Assembly: GCA_030145625.1 (NCBI GenBank)
Contig: JAQYVF010000051.1
Coordinates: 1-34,185 of the forward strand
Length of the DNA: 34,185 bases
DNA from: Desulfocapsa sp.
GTDB taxonomy: Bacteria; Desulfobacterota; Desulfobulbia; Desulfobulbales; Desulfocapsaceae
Direction of reading: 5' to 3'
Below are positions 6,727-14,980 of the stretch, one piece after another. The position numbers and the translations under genes were made by a program. Under the pieces are notes generated by a model. It made no database searches, had not been told where the DNA came from, and saw only the letters and a list, made by a program, of their open reading frames with translations. The stretch's first letter is position 1. Each line of letters begins with the position of its first letter.

Positions 6727-9300
6727 ATGTCAGACAATAAAGCCCAAAAAAAATTAGATAAAATCCTTGAAGTTGTACAATCTCGCATTGGAGAGGAAGT
6801 AGGAGGGCTCATTGGCGCAACCCTTGCGCTTTCCAATTTTTCCACCCAGCTTGTCAGTAAAAAAGATTTTTTTGATGAAATTACAGGTAAGCTAGTTTTT
6901 GCAGAAATTGAAGTGGCGGGTGAGGTTGAAGGAAAAGGAGGGTTGCTGATCCCGGTCAAGGATGCCATTCGGTTGGGTGGTACTCTCATTATGCTTCCCG
7001 ATAATGAGTTAAATGAGATTGTTGCTACGCAAGAGTACAGTGAAGAATTAGCAGACTCGTATGGTGAAATTGCAAATCTTGTCGCGGGGTCCTACTCCTC
7101 TACATTTGAAGAGATGTATCCCAAGTCCTGTCGATTCATCCGTAAGAACTTAGAAGTTATTACATCTGTAAAAGTTGTTGTTGAATCTGATGAGCCTGTT
7201 CCTGATCAGAATTATTATCAGGTTACAGCGACGATGTCGCTGAATGATAAGGCCATGGGTGATTTGATTATGCTTATGCCGGCAGCGTCTTTTGGGGTAG
7301 ATGAGGAACTACCAGTTGTTGCAGAAGATCTCAATGAGCAAGTCGCACCTTCAGCTGAAACGGCTGCTCAGGAACCAGTTTTGAGTTCAGATGGAAAAAC
7401 AGAGTCTACAGATCCTTCTGTAACCAGCAACGAAAATGAACCTTCTGAACAGGTCTCAGCACCTGTAACACCTCCGTCAGTCGGCATGTCAGCCGATAAA
7501 GCAAAAAAGAAATTAGATGCTGTTCTTGGGGAAGTTCAGCCCCGTATCGGAGAGGAGGTCGGTGGACTCATAGGGGTATCTCTTACGTTTACAGATCTTT
7601 CCACTCGTCTTGTCAGTAAAGAAGATTTCTTTGATGAGCCATCCGGTAAACTTATTGGTGCAGAAATAGACGTTACCGGAGAATTAGAAGGAAAAGGGAG
7701 TTTGCTGGTGTCGGTCAAGGATGCCATCCGATTAGGTGGAACACTCCTTATGATTCCTGATAATGAGTTGAATGAAATTGTTGCCACAGAAGAATATAAT
7801 GAAGAGCTAGCTGATTCGTATGGAGAAATTGCAAATATAATTACTGGCACTTACACCAAGACATTTGAAGAGATGTACCCCATAGCCTGTCGCCTTATTC
7901 GGAAAGAGCTGGGGCTTATTGTGCCGGTAAAAGTTGATGTTGAATCTGATGAACCCATTCCTAATCAGAATTATTATCAGGTGTCAACAGCCATGACCAT
8001 GAATGATAAAGACATGGGCCAATTGATCATGCTTCTTCCGGCAGCAACATTTGGTGTTGATGAAGAAGAAGCTGCTTCTGAGGATGCGCAGAGTCCTGCA
8101 GAATCAGAAGAACTTTCTAATGCAACGACAACCAGTGAAGCCGTTGCAAGTTCTAGCCAGTCATCGGAATTTACAACGCCTTCACAAGCGGCCGAGGCGG
8201 TTCAATCAGAAAAATCTTTTGATATTGATAAACAGAAAAAGCGTGTTGATGATTGTCTGAAAGAATCTCGAGAACGTATGGCAACCGAAGTCGGCGCTAT
8301 GCTTGGTGCTGAAGTGAAGTTTTCAGAGCATGATCTTCGCCTTGTCAGTAAAGAAGATTATTTCTTTGATGAGGCTTCTGGAAAGCAGATCCTCGCCAAC
8401 ATGGATGTGGTTGGAGATATCGAAGGTAAAAGTTATCTTTTTGTAGGATTGAAAGATGCCATATACATAGGTGGAACTCTTGTTATGCTTCCTCCTTCCG
8501 AGCTGGATAGTGTGGTCAATGATGAAGATTTCAGTGAAGATACCGAAGATGCCTACGGAGAAATCGCCAATATTATATCTGGTATCTACACAGCAGTTTT
8601 TGAGGAAAAGTATCCTCAAAAATGTCGCTTTGTAAAAAGTAGTCTTGAGAAGGTAATTCCTCTCAAGGTGGATACAGATTCTGCGGAACCGATGCCGGAT
8701 CAACTTTATTATATGGACAGCAGTAAGTTAACCATCGGAACCCGTGAGATGGGTAAAGTTCAGATGCTTTTCCCTGCAACTCTTCTTCAGCTTGAACAAT
8801 TAGGGCAGGAGGATGCCCATGTTGATGAACAGAGTGATGAGTCAGGAAGGATCGGTGCAGCTCATACTGGACTGACCGTTGGGCCTGGGAATGGAACTGG
8901 TGGTGCATTGGCACGGGAAAGGAACAATGGCGCAAGTAATCCGGAATTCCTCATCGTCAGTAATAATAAACAGGAGTGTGTGAAATTAACCGCTGTATTG
9001 GATGAAAGAAATCTGTCGTATATAATTCTTAATTATAAAGAAAGTGTCAGTGATTATCTACCAGGAGAAGTCAGGGCGATTTTCCTTTTGATGACGGATG
9101 TTAATGAGAAGGGCTTAGGTGTGGCCATTAAAATTTCTGGTGTCAGTTTGCTGCCACTGATAGCAGCTGGTCCGGAATGGACACGAACAAAGGTTATTAA
9201 AGCGGTTAAATATGGTGTGGACGATATCCTTCTTACTCCAGCAACACATGTCGACATTGTAGAAAAACTCGATTCTCTTTCGGTCAAGATGGCCGCTTAG
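6727..9300 (+). CDS. Three tandem CheX-like domains fused to a degenerate receiver
   Basis: This 857-residue cytoplasmic protein contains three similar units at about residues 1-195, 254-450 and 497-695. Each opens with a K-x-L/V-D helix and a GEEVG or TEVG stretch. Each carries the same phosphatase-like motif: E114/N117, E367/N370 and E612/N615 in (Y)GEIAN. Ser/Glu/Ala-rich linkers separate them. The C-terminal part (about 737-857) has the strand-helix rhythm of a receiver domain (FLIVSNNK, AIFLLMTDV, PLIAAGPEW, VDDILLTPAT). The acidic pair, the phospho-Asp (Met in its place) and the conserved Lys are absent, so it probably binds without being phosphorylated. Context makes it part of the same CheY-P control set. 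The units are longer than classical CheX, so exact family assignment is uncertain. Confidence 0.82.
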   Translation: MSDNKAQKKLDKILEVVQSRIGEEVGGLIGATLALSNFSTQLVSKKDFFDEITGKLVFAEIEVAGEVEGKGGLLIPVKDAIRLGGTLIMLPDNELNEIVATQEYSEELADSYGEIANLVAGSYSSTFEEMYPKSCRFIRKNLEVITSVKVVVESDEPVPDQNYYQVTATMSLNDKAMGDLIMLMPAASFGVDEELPVVAEDLNEQVAPSAETAAQEPVLSSDGKTESTDPSVTSNENEPSEQVSAPVTPPSVGMSADKAKKKLDAVLGEVQPRIGEEVGGLIGVSLTFTDLSTRLVSKEDFFDEPSGKLIGAEIDVTGELEGKGSLLVSVKDAIRLGGTLLMIPDNELNEIVATEEYNEELADSYGEIANIITGTYTKTFEEMYPIACRLIRKELGLIVPVKVDVESDEPIPNQNYYQVSTAMTMNDKDMGQLIMLLPAATFGVDEEEAASEDAQSPAESEELSNATTTSEAVASSSQSSEFTTPSQAAEAVQSEKSFDIDKQKKRVDDCLKESRERMATEVGAMLGAEVKFSEHDLRLVSKEDYFFDEASGKQILANMDVVGDIEGKSYLFVGLKDAIYIGGTLVMLPPSELDSVVNDEDFSEDTEDAYGEIANIISGIYTAVFEEKYPQKCRFVKSSLEKVIPLKVDTDSAEPMPDQLYYMDSSKLTIGTREMGKVQMLFPATLLQLEQLGQEDAHVDEQSDESGRIGAAHTGLTVGPGNGTGGALARERNNGASNPEFLIVSNNKQECVKLTAVLDERNLSYIILNYKESVSDYLPGEVRAIFLLMTDVNEKGLGVAIKISGVSLLPLIAAGPEWTRTKVIKAVKYGVDDILLTPATHVDIVEKLDSLSVKMAA

Positions 9301-9313
9301 CTCTCGTTGTGAT

Positions 9314-9510
9314 TTAAGGCCACCTTGCAAAATTGCCTTTTCGACTAAACTCTTCGTTATGAGGAAAATTTTATCCTCGGAATATCAGATATATGCACCC
9401 CAAGGGCACTTGTAGCCGTAGTTAGGGTGATTCCTGCGGGGCGCCTGCGGGAAAATTCGCCTCATGCCTCGATTTTGAACGAAAATTCTAATTTTTCAAG
9501 ATACCCTTAA
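9314..9510. repeat. MITE-like element with imperfect terminal inverted repeats
   Basis: A 197-bp segment starts TTAAGG and ends CCTTAA. Its first about 30 bases (9314-9343) match the reverse complement of its last about 30 (9480-9510) imperfectly: TAAGG, CTTG, AAATT and TTTTCG agree. An internal GC-rich hairpin lies at about 9431-9453 (TTCCTGC / GCGGGAA). It has no reading frame of note and sits directly behind a stop codon in a convergent gap. This architecture fits a non-autonomous inverted-repeat element; copy number cannot be seen here. Confidence 0.5.
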
Positions 9511-9829
9511 TGTTATGAGTTTTCACGAAGAAGATCTGTGAATTGTGATTTTGGTTCTTGCACTTCTCGTGCTTGTCTCTCATTGACTATTTTACCCTGA
9601 ATTTACGTTTGTACGGTAATCATTGGAATAGTAAACAGATGAACGCAAAATTCCTGTACCCGGTGTTTGCGTGATTCACACAGGGAGCTGTGACTGAAAC
9701 TCTTGGATGCCACTACTTAGCCTGGCTGAGAGAGTCTGTGAGTCCTGGAACTATCTTTTTTTTCGGATAGATGCTCAGCAGTCTGGAGTTATTGCGTAAA
9801 GATGAGAGCTCCTGTTCGTCTCTCTCTGG
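9511..9829. other. Gene-free stretch with clustered hairpins, possible small RNA
   Basis: No gene is supported. Plus-strand hairpins cluster here: ACGCAAA (9643-9649) with TTTGCGT (9666-9672); CACAG (9679-9683) with CTGTG (9688-9692); and ACTCT/AGAGT enclosing AGCC/GGCT around 9700-9735. A run of eight T follows at 9756-9763. I recognise no known RNA family, and no strong GC stem abuts the T-run. Confidence 0.25.
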
Positions 9830-11323
9830 TCAGGATTCTTCCCACAATCCCTGTAGGTCTTTTTTCTTAATTTTTTCAAGCAGGGTTGTTCTTTTCAGGT
9901 TGAGCAGTTTTGCTGCTTCTTTTTTATTTCCACCGCTTAGTTTCATTGCCTGGATAATGAGCTGGGTCTCGTAATCATTAATGAGTTCTTTAAAATCCAC
10001 CTGTCCTGATTCGAGTTGACTGTCAGTGGGGAGATTTGTTTGCTGCGACTGAGAGGGGTCGTCAGCGCATGGTTGAGATGAAGATGTTCCTGCAATAATA
10101 GCTGCAATCCTTTCCTGGTCAATTGTGTTCGGGTCAAAATCATCCAGGAAGCGTTCCGGGATATCTTCCATTTGGATTTCTCTACCGCTACAGAGAATTG
10201 ACATGTGTTGAACCATATTTTGTAGTTCTCGTACATTACCCTTCCAGTCATAAGAAAGAAGGACCGTCATCACCTGATATGGAATTGAAAATCTTTTCCT
10301 TCCTCGTTGAATGGTATGCTGGTCAATAAACACATCAAGGAGAAGAGGGATATCCTCTTTTCGATCTTTTAGGGGAGGAATTTGCAAGGGAATGACCGAT
10401 AATCGATAATAGAGATCTTCTCGGAACTGCCCTTTGGAAACGAGCTGTTCAAGATCACAATGAGTAGCCGCAACAATACGAGTGTCAACCGGAGTTGACT
10501 TCAATCCGCCAACAGGTTCAAACTCTTTTTCCTGGAGTACGCGGAGTAATTTTGCCTGCAGCGATGGTTTCATGTCACCTATTTCATCTAGAAACAGGGT
10601 GCCTCCATCTGCATACTGGATTCTGCCAATCTTGTTTTGAGTTGCACCGGTAAAAGCCCCTTTCGTGTATCCGAAGAGTTCGCTTTCAAGAAGATCATCA
10701 GGAATTGCAGCACAATTGACAGGGACAAAGTTTTTATCTTTACGTTTGGAGTGCTGGTGGATTGCTTTCGCGACCAGTTCCTTACCAGTACCTGATTCAC
10801 CCCTGATAAGTACAGTTGCAAAATCATCTTCGGATATTTTGCTGATCAGATCAAACAGGTTCCTCATGGCCTGGGTCTCTCCAATTAGGCCATAAAAATT
10901 ATTCGTTATTTTTTTATTTCTTCCCGAATCAGGGTTATGTTGAATGCCGAGTTTTATACAGGCGCGTTTAAGGGCCAGTTCAACTTCTGCCTCTTTGTAT
11001 GGGAGGTTGATATAATAAAAAAGATTGCGGTCAAGAATCTCCTGTTCCAGTTCCAGGTCATCTTGAGGAACGGCGGCGATGATAAGAAGATCTGGGAAGT
11101 TGTTCTGGATTTTGGTAAGCAGCGTTATCCCTTTGAGTTCAGGGGTGAGGGCAAGATCCAGAAAAAGAATGTCAATTTCACTCTTCCGGAGTGTATCGGT
11201 CAAGTCTTCCTGGTTGGAACTAACATGGAAATTGCCCGAAGTGAATTGCTCAAAGAGCTGTAAGCAGATTGTCTGCATTTCGGGAGCGCGGGTAGCAAAA
11301 AGTATAGTTGGCACTGCTGGCAT
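9830..11323 (-). CDS. Sigma-54 activator, FleQ/FlrC-like, with degenerate receiver
   Basis: An AAA+ enhancer-binding protein that would activate sigma-54 promoters, probably of flagellar genes given its neighbours. Order: receiver-like N-terminus (about 1-125), AAA+ domain with Walker A GESGTGKE, the sigma-54 contact loop GAFTGA and Walker B GTLFLDEIGD, then a Fis-type helix-turn-helix (GGNKKEAAKLLNLKRTTL) at the C-terminus. The receiver keeps an Asp in LFLDLAL. It lacks the N-terminal acidic pair (FATR instead) and the conserved Lys of the KP motif (NLPY), so phosphorylation control is doubtful, as in FleQ. I prefer the ATG at 11323; the frame also opens at a TTG at 11332. Neither has a clear ribosome site. 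Product about 497 residues. Confidence 0.85.
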   Translation of the reverse strand: MPAVPTILFATRAPEMQTICLQLFEQFTSGNFHVSSNQEDLTDTLRKSEIDILFLDLALTPELKGITLLTKIQNNFPDLLIIAAVPQDDLELEQEILDRNLFYYINLPYKEAEVELALKRACIKLGIQHNPDSGRNKKITNNFYGLIGETQAMRNLFDLISKISEDDFATVLIRGESGTGKELVAKAIHQHSKRKDKNFVPVNCAAIPDDLLESELFGYTKGAFTGATQNKIGRIQYADGGTLFLDEIGDMKPSLQAKLLRVLQEKEFEPVGGLKSTPVDTRIVAATHCDLEQLVSKGQFREDLYYRLSVIPLQIPPLKDRKEDIPLLLDVFIDQHTIQRGRKRFSIPYQVMTVLLSYDWKGNVRELQNMVQHMSILCSGREIQMEDIPERFLDDFDPNTIDQERIAAIIAGTSSSQPCADDPSQSQQTNLPTDSQLESGQVDFKELINDYETQLIIQAMKLSGGNKKEAAKLLNLKRTTLLEKIKKKDLQGLWEES

Positions 11324-11482
11324 AAGTATCAATACGGGTAAAACTCAATTTCCGGTTATCTTGTAAAAATGTATTTCTGTTCAAGCTCGGGCTATGCAGA
11401 AATTGTATTTGCTATCCTCATCTTAAAAAGAGAGCTGGGCCATAAGTACATTTTAACCAATTAGGTACAGAAAAAATAATCA

Positions 11483-11977
11483 TCAGATTTTTGTTTGAAG
11501 AATGTCGGCGAGTTTGCTTGATGTTCTACGCATGTTGAGGCTGAGCAGTCTGGCTGTTTTTTGAATGACTTTTACACCAAGTAGTGGAGATTTTTCGGTG
11601 AGTCGATCAAAACCTTTACTTGTCAACGTTACCATGGTTGTTGGTTGTCTGCTGACCACGGTGGCAGATCGTGGAGATTTGTCGATGAGGGCCATTTCGC
11701 CGATGGAACTTCCTTTGGTAAGTCTGGCGATGACAATATTTTCTCCAGTGGCAGATTTCTTCAGGACTTCAAGGATACCATGAACAACAAAACCCATGAA
11801 ATCACCCTTGTCGCCTTCGACAAAGAGAAATTCTCCCCTTTGCAAATGGATAAAACTCATGTGCTTTGCCAGGGTTGTAAGTTCATCCACATTAAAACTG
11901 TCAAATAAGGGCAGATTAAAGAGGAAATCTCTAGTCTCCTCTTCAGAGTCAGTTAGTTTTTCTGGTCCGAGTCCCAT
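11483..11977 (-). CDS. Stand-alone cyclic-nucleotide-binding domain protein
   Basis: A 164-residue protein made of one CRP-type beta-barrel. The phosphate-binding cassette is visible as GSSIGEMALIDKSPRSATVV, with G93-E94 and R103 in the positions that bind the cyclic phosphate and ribose. There is no helix-turn-helix, kinase or channel domain, so it cannot act as a CRP-like transcription factor alone. It presumably partners another protein. It lies 150 bp upstream of the FleQ-like gene on the same strand and may be co-transcribed with it. The ribosome site before the ATG is weak. The ligand (cAMP, cGMP or c-di-GMP) cannot be decided from sequence. Confidence 0.82.
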   Translation of the reverse strand: MGLGPEKLTDSEEETRDFLFNLPLFDSFNVDELTTLAKHMSFIHLQRGEFLFVEGDKGDFMGFVVHGILEVLKKSATGENIVIARLTKGSSIGEMALIDKSPRSATVVSRQPTTMVTLTSKGFDRLTEKSPLLGVKVIQKTARLLSLNMRRTSSKLADILQTKI

Positions 11978-12277
11978 ATGGTATCACTGCTAACTTAAAT
12001 ACCCTTAACCTGGGTAGAAAAATTACTTCTGGAGAAATTTACAAAGGATAAAATAATCTCATCGTGGTTGAGATAAGCTTATCATAGCAAAGGAAAAAAT
12101 AACAAGGAGCTTTTCTTTCTTTTTTTCAGTTAGTAAGATGATATTTTATTTTACTCAACCAGCCTTTCTTCCTCTTGTAAACACCTTTGTAACTGAGAAA
12201 ACAAAAAAGAGTGAGGGCAACTGGTTGCATTTCAGATTGATATACACGGATAAACACGAGTTCTCAAGAGTCCTATT
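11978..12277. other. Divergent control region with palindrome
   Basis: Intergenic region between a minus-strand and a plus-strand gene. It holds a perfect 12-bp palindrome GATAAGCTTATC at 12072-12083, overlapping a hairpin ATCTCA (12056-12061) / TGAGAT (12069-12074). These could be an operator. No sigma-54 pattern was found. No gene is supported. Confidence 0.3.
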
Positions 12278-12805
12278 ATGCAGATAGAAAGAAAAAAAAG
12301 AGATGAGCTTATCCTTAATGTTTCGAGATACCTATTTGTTGTCTTACTGCTTTTCTGTATGGTGGCTCTTGCAGAGGCAGGACAGCACACTAAAGCGACT
12401 GTGACAAAGGTCGTTGATGGCGATACTATTCAGGTTTTATTTCAAGGAAGATCGATACGAGTGAGATTGTGGGGGATCGATACTCCTGAGTGGAGACAAC
12501 CTTTCTCAAAAAGCGCCAAAAAGTTTACCGTAAAGCTCGTTGCAGGTACAGAGGTCGAATTGGAAGAAAAAGATTGGGATGATTACGGGCGTCTGGTGGC
12601 AATTGTTACCACGAAGAAAAAACAGTGTTTGAATGAAGAATTGTTACGATCCGGTCTGGCCTGGGTTCATATCTATTACTGTAAAGAAGCATTATGTGAT
12701 AGATGGTATGAAATTGAACAAGAAGCACGGAAAAAACGATCTGGTCTTTGGAGAGATAAATCACCTACACCTCCATGGGTATGGAAACGGAAGAAGCATT
12801 CTTAG
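12278..12805 (+). CDS. Secreted thermonuclease-like (SNase) nuclease
   Basis: A Ca-dependent nuclease of the staphylococcal nuclease (OB-fold) family that would cut DNA or RNA outside the cytoplasm. The 175-residue protein begins with a basic stretch and a hydrophobic segment (about 17-34, ending AEA), consistent with a signal peptide. The core shows VVDGDTI (D48, D50), RLWGIDTPEW (R63, D68, E71) and DDYGRLVA (R105), which correspond to the catalytic Arg-Glu-Arg and metal-binding residues. LNEELLRSGLAWV and the C-terminal ARKKRSGLWR follow as in family members. The ATG has a weak ribosome site. The gene faces the peroxiredoxin across a shared terminator. No fusion or truncation is seen. Confidence 0.9.
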   Translation: MQIERKKRDELILNVSRYLFVVLLLFCMVALAEAGQHTKATVTKVVDGDTIQVLFQGRSIRVRLWGIDTPEWRQPFSKSAKKFTVKLVAGTEVELEEKDWDDYGRLVAIVTTKKKQCLNEELLRSGLAWVHIYYCKEALCDRWYEIEQEARKKRSGLWRDKSPTPPWVWKRKKHS

Positions 12806-12882
12806 CAGGGTCTGCTTCAAATTCCTGAGAAGCAAACCAGTTGAGTGGTGATAGATATTCGATAGCCCTTTTTAAAAAAAGT

Positions 12883-12926
12883 AACGCCACGGGAATAAAG
12901 AGAGGAATCCCGTGGCGTTTATTTTT
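12883..12926. terminator. Bidirectional intrinsic terminator
   Basis: A perfect 12-bp stem AACGCCACGGGA (12883-12894) / TCCCGTGGCGTT (12908-12919) has a T-rich tail on the plus strand and an A-run on its left (12873-12880), which gives a T-run on the minus strand. It serves the convergent nuclease and peroxiredoxin genes. Confidence 0.92.
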
Positions 12927-12955
12927 GCATTGGTACGTTCTTTAAAAGTTCCTTG

Positions 12956-13675
12956 TTAATCAAATGCCATGTCCGTTTTCCATTCTTTCCACACTTTACC
13001 TACGAGATCGATACCGGGTTTCAGTGTCATTTTTCCTGGTCGCCAGCCTGAAGGTGTTGCTTCAGCACCTTCAGTTTCGCGAACGAGTTGGAAGGCCTGA
13101 ACCTGCCGCATGGTTTCACTGACATTTCTGCCAACCGGAGGGGTGAGAACTTCATAGCCTTGGATTACTCCATCAGGATCAATGATGAATCGACCACGTG
13201 TTTCAACCCCAGCATTTTCATCAAATACTCCATAAACTTTCCCTACTTTTCCGCCGGCATCCGAAAGCATTGGGAATGGAATACCGCCGTCGACCATTTT
13301 CTTCAATTCATCATCATCCCACATCTTATGGACAAACATAGAGTCAATACTCATAGAAAGGACTTCAACGCCAAGTTTCTGGATTTCAGGGTATTTTTCG
13401 GCAACTGCCGAAAGTTCAGTGGCTCAGACGAAGGTGAAATCACCTGGATAAAAACAGAGAAGAACCCACTTACCGAGATAATCTGAAAGTTTGACATTAA
13501 CAAATGCATCTTTATGAAATCCAGGCGCGACAAAATCAGGCGCCTTCTGACCAACCATAACCATGTTTGTCACCTCTTTTTCTGATTGTTGTTTTTGTTT
13601 ACCATCTTCCGGTGGCGGTTCACCAACCGGTCCTCCAGTCGGGCGAGCACAGCCTACACTGGCCTCTTCTGCCAT
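12956..13675 (-). CDS. prxU: Selenocysteine-containing peroxiredoxin (PrxU type), TGA read through
   Basis: A thiol-type peroxidase that reduces hydroperoxides. The frame runs from ATG 13675 (ribosome site AGGAGG) to TAA 12956 and is interrupted only by TGA at 13424-13426. Both sides match one 239-residue peroxiredoxin: FYPGDFTFV before the TGA, then [14 protein letters not shown] and [12 protein letters not shown] after it. The TGA replaces the peroxidatic Cys of the FTFVCPTE motif, so residue 84 is selenocysteine. A SECIS-like hairpin follows it. No Cys occurs after U84, so the usual C-terminal resolving Cys is absent; C9 in the N-terminal GCARPTGG extension and C74 are the only thiols. GRFIIDPDG is typical of AhpC/Prx1. 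A standard gene caller would split it into two. Confidence 0.94.
13396..13413 (-). promoter_or_regulatory. Bacterial SECIS hairpin of prxU
   Basis: On the mRNA strand, TTTCGGC-AGTT-GCCGAAA forms a perfect 7-bp stem with a 4-base loop, starting 11 bases after the TGA. The loop G is about 22 bases from the first base of TGA and among the first two loop bases, as known for bacterial SECIS elements bound by SelB. It overlaps coding sequence. Confidence 0.88.
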
Positions 13676-13883
13676 GGATACCTCCTGTCAGCAATGTGTG
13701 GTAAGTAGTAATCTGGATATTAGCTATTTCAATGAAACTGCCATTTTGCTATCCATATCGCCTATAATTAATTTATAATAAAAGGGAGTGAATGTGGATC
13801 GTTTATAACAAGTATTGTCTCTAAAGAAACTGTTAGTATTGGGAAGTTACTCTCTGGAATTAAAGGAGATCCAGAAACAGAAA

Positions 13884-13922
13884 CCTTCCGTTCTCTCGTG
13901 TTGCTCTCGTGAGAACGGAAGG
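13884..13922 (-). terminator. Intrinsic terminator behind the small membrane protein genes
   Basis: Perfect 12-bp inverted repeat CCTTCCGTTCTC (13884-13895) / GAGAACGGAAGG (13911-13922) with a 15-base loop. Read on the minus strand it is followed by a T-rich tail (TTTCTGTTTCTGG). It lies 39 bp behind the stop of the 99-residue protein. Confidence 0.8.
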
Positions 13923-13960
13923 TAGTGGGGGAGGGGGTGCTAATTTATATCTTGAGAATT

Positions 13961-14260
13961 TTATTTTAGCGCCGTAGCCTTTTTGGGGGCCTTGTTTACA
14001 TATTTAAAGAAGATTGGGAAGGCCACGAAAAAGGCGACACAAATGAGATATTCAATGCCTTTAATATGTGTATAGTAATCGACCAAAGTGTGCAGTGGTT
14101 TGATCATTCCGGTTGCTGTCATGTATTGGCTTGCCAGTGTACTTACAGACCAGTTTACATGGTAAAGGGCGCCGCTAAGGGCGGCTGCAACCCAGAGACA
14201 CATTAATGAACCTGCTGCCAGGATAAGCCTGCTGGCTGTTGTTGGAGTGTTTTCTGCCAT
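13961..14260 (-). CDS. Small membrane protein, two helices (unknown)
   Basis: Not recognised. The 99-residue product has two clear hydrophobic helices, about residues 10-33 (RLILAAGSLMCLWVAAAL) and 69-87, with a Lys-rich C-terminus (KKATALK). There are no catalytic motifs. The ribosome site AAGGAGA is strong. It is the second gene after a sigma-54 promoter at about 14567. Its first helix shares a CLWxAxxLxxAL flavour with the 64-residue protein upstream (GLWGATCLISAL), so the two may be related subunits. Position beside a HybA/HybB-like redox module hints at accessory subunits of a membrane complex, comparable in size to the small Hmc subunits; this is inference only. Confidence 0.75.
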   Translation of the reverse strand: MAENTPTTASRLILAAGSLMCLWVAAALSGALYHVNWSVSTLASQYMTATGMIKPLHTLVDYYTHIKGIEYLICVAFFVAFPIFFKYVNKAPKKATALK

Positions 14261-14305
14261 GTTGTTCTCCTTAATTTTTTTGTCTTAGCTCGTATCGTGT
14301 CGGAA

Positions 14306-14500
14306 TTATCCGATTAATGCGGTAAAGTAATTTTTTAATATGTTGAGAGGTCCAACATTAGCCAGGGCACTTATCAGGCATGTTGCGCCCCAAAGACCAA
14401 CAAGTGCAGCCATGACAATCCCTACGCCGAGTGCGAATTTAGAAGTTTCGTATCCAACATCTTCTTGAGTTCTGGTTGTGGTTTGTGTGTTAGTTGTCAT
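14306..14500 (-). CDS. Small single-helix membrane protein (unknown)
   Basis: Not recognised. A 64-residue protein with a Thr/Gln-rich polar N-terminus and one or two membrane segments (about residues 24-47, FALGVGIVMAALVGLWGA). The ATG has a strong GGAGGAAAG ribosome site, which supports real translation despite the length. It is the first gene behind a well-formed sigma-54 promoter with upstream operator palindromes and is followed 45 bp later by the 99-residue membrane protein. Such tiny helices often serve as assembly or stabilising subunits of respiratory complexes. The regulatory link to the NrfD modules is the only functional clue. Confidence 0.78.
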   Translation of the reverse strand: MTTNTQTTTRTQEDVGYETSKFALGVGIVMAALVGLWGATCLISALANVGPLNILKNYFTALIG

Positions 14501-14557
14501 GCTTTCCTCCGTATCAGTCTGAATTTATATTGTTTCTTTGTGTCTTTGTCTTTTGTT

Positions 14558-14576
14558 TAGCATCTACGGTGCCAGT
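14558..14576 (-). promoter_or_regulatory. Sigma-54 promoter P1
   Basis: Minus strand reads CTGGCACCGTAGATGCT. The -24 element TGGCAC is perfect, the -12 element is ATGC, and GG and GC are exactly 10 bases apart. The predicted start is near 14549, giving a 5' leader of about 48 bases before the 64-residue protein. Operator half-sites lie 100-190 bp upstream, as expected for an enhancer-dependent promoter. Confidence 0.8.
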
Positions 14577-14665
14577 TTGTGTATTGTTGCTGAGATAGGT
14601 GCGTTGAGGTGCTTAACATGTTGATAATGTAAGGTAATGTGCTCTTTTCCATTGCTTCCTGGTCG

Positions 14666-14756
14666 TGCAACACTTCTGGGGTATGAAAGTGTGGCACGAT
14701 CAGATACGTGGCAGGAAATCAAAAGAGTGTGGTATTTTTCCAACGCAAGTGTTGCA
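14666..14756. promoter_or_regulatory. Operator cluster A/B upstream of P1
   Basis: Site A is an inverted pair TGCAACACTT (14666-14675) and AAGTGTGGCA (14687-14696) with an 11-base gap; the arms extend to 13 bases with one mismatch. Site B has two direct half-sites, GAGTGTGGTA (14725-14734) and AAGTGTTGCA (14747-14756), 22 bases apart. They match palindromes C, D and E elsewhere in the window. Probable enhancer sites for an NtrC-type regulator. Confidence 0.7.
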
Positions 14757-14980
14757 GGTTTTTGCAGATAGGTAAAAGACTGCGGGTGAATTCAAGAATG
14801 AAATGTGTAGTGAAAAGATTAGCGTAGTGGAAGGATTCACCTAAAATACAGTGCTACAATGAATTGTTGCACCAACAGAACGGCAAATACGCATATAGCA
14901 CAGGAAGGGAAAAGGCCGCTTTCTCTAAAAAAGATACTATGGAAATCAGCGATATAAAAAATAGTAGCGGGGAAGTGGAG
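14757..14980. other. Rest of the gene-free stretch 14501-14980
   Basis: Together with P1 and operators A/B this completes a 480-bp gap. No gene, terminator or repeat is supported in the remainder; it separates the degenerate kinase gene from P1. Confidence 0.4.

Noticed and set aside
9643-9740. Possible c-di-GMP (GEMM) riboswitch because of ACGCAAA and AGCCTGGCT
   Set aside because: The order and spacing of conserved bases do not fit, and no gene on the same strand lies downstream.
13354-13426. Peroxiredoxin as a pseudogene broken by a stop codon
   Set aside because: The stop is TGA exactly at the peroxidatic Cys position and is followed by a SECIS-type hairpin, while the rest of the frame is intact.
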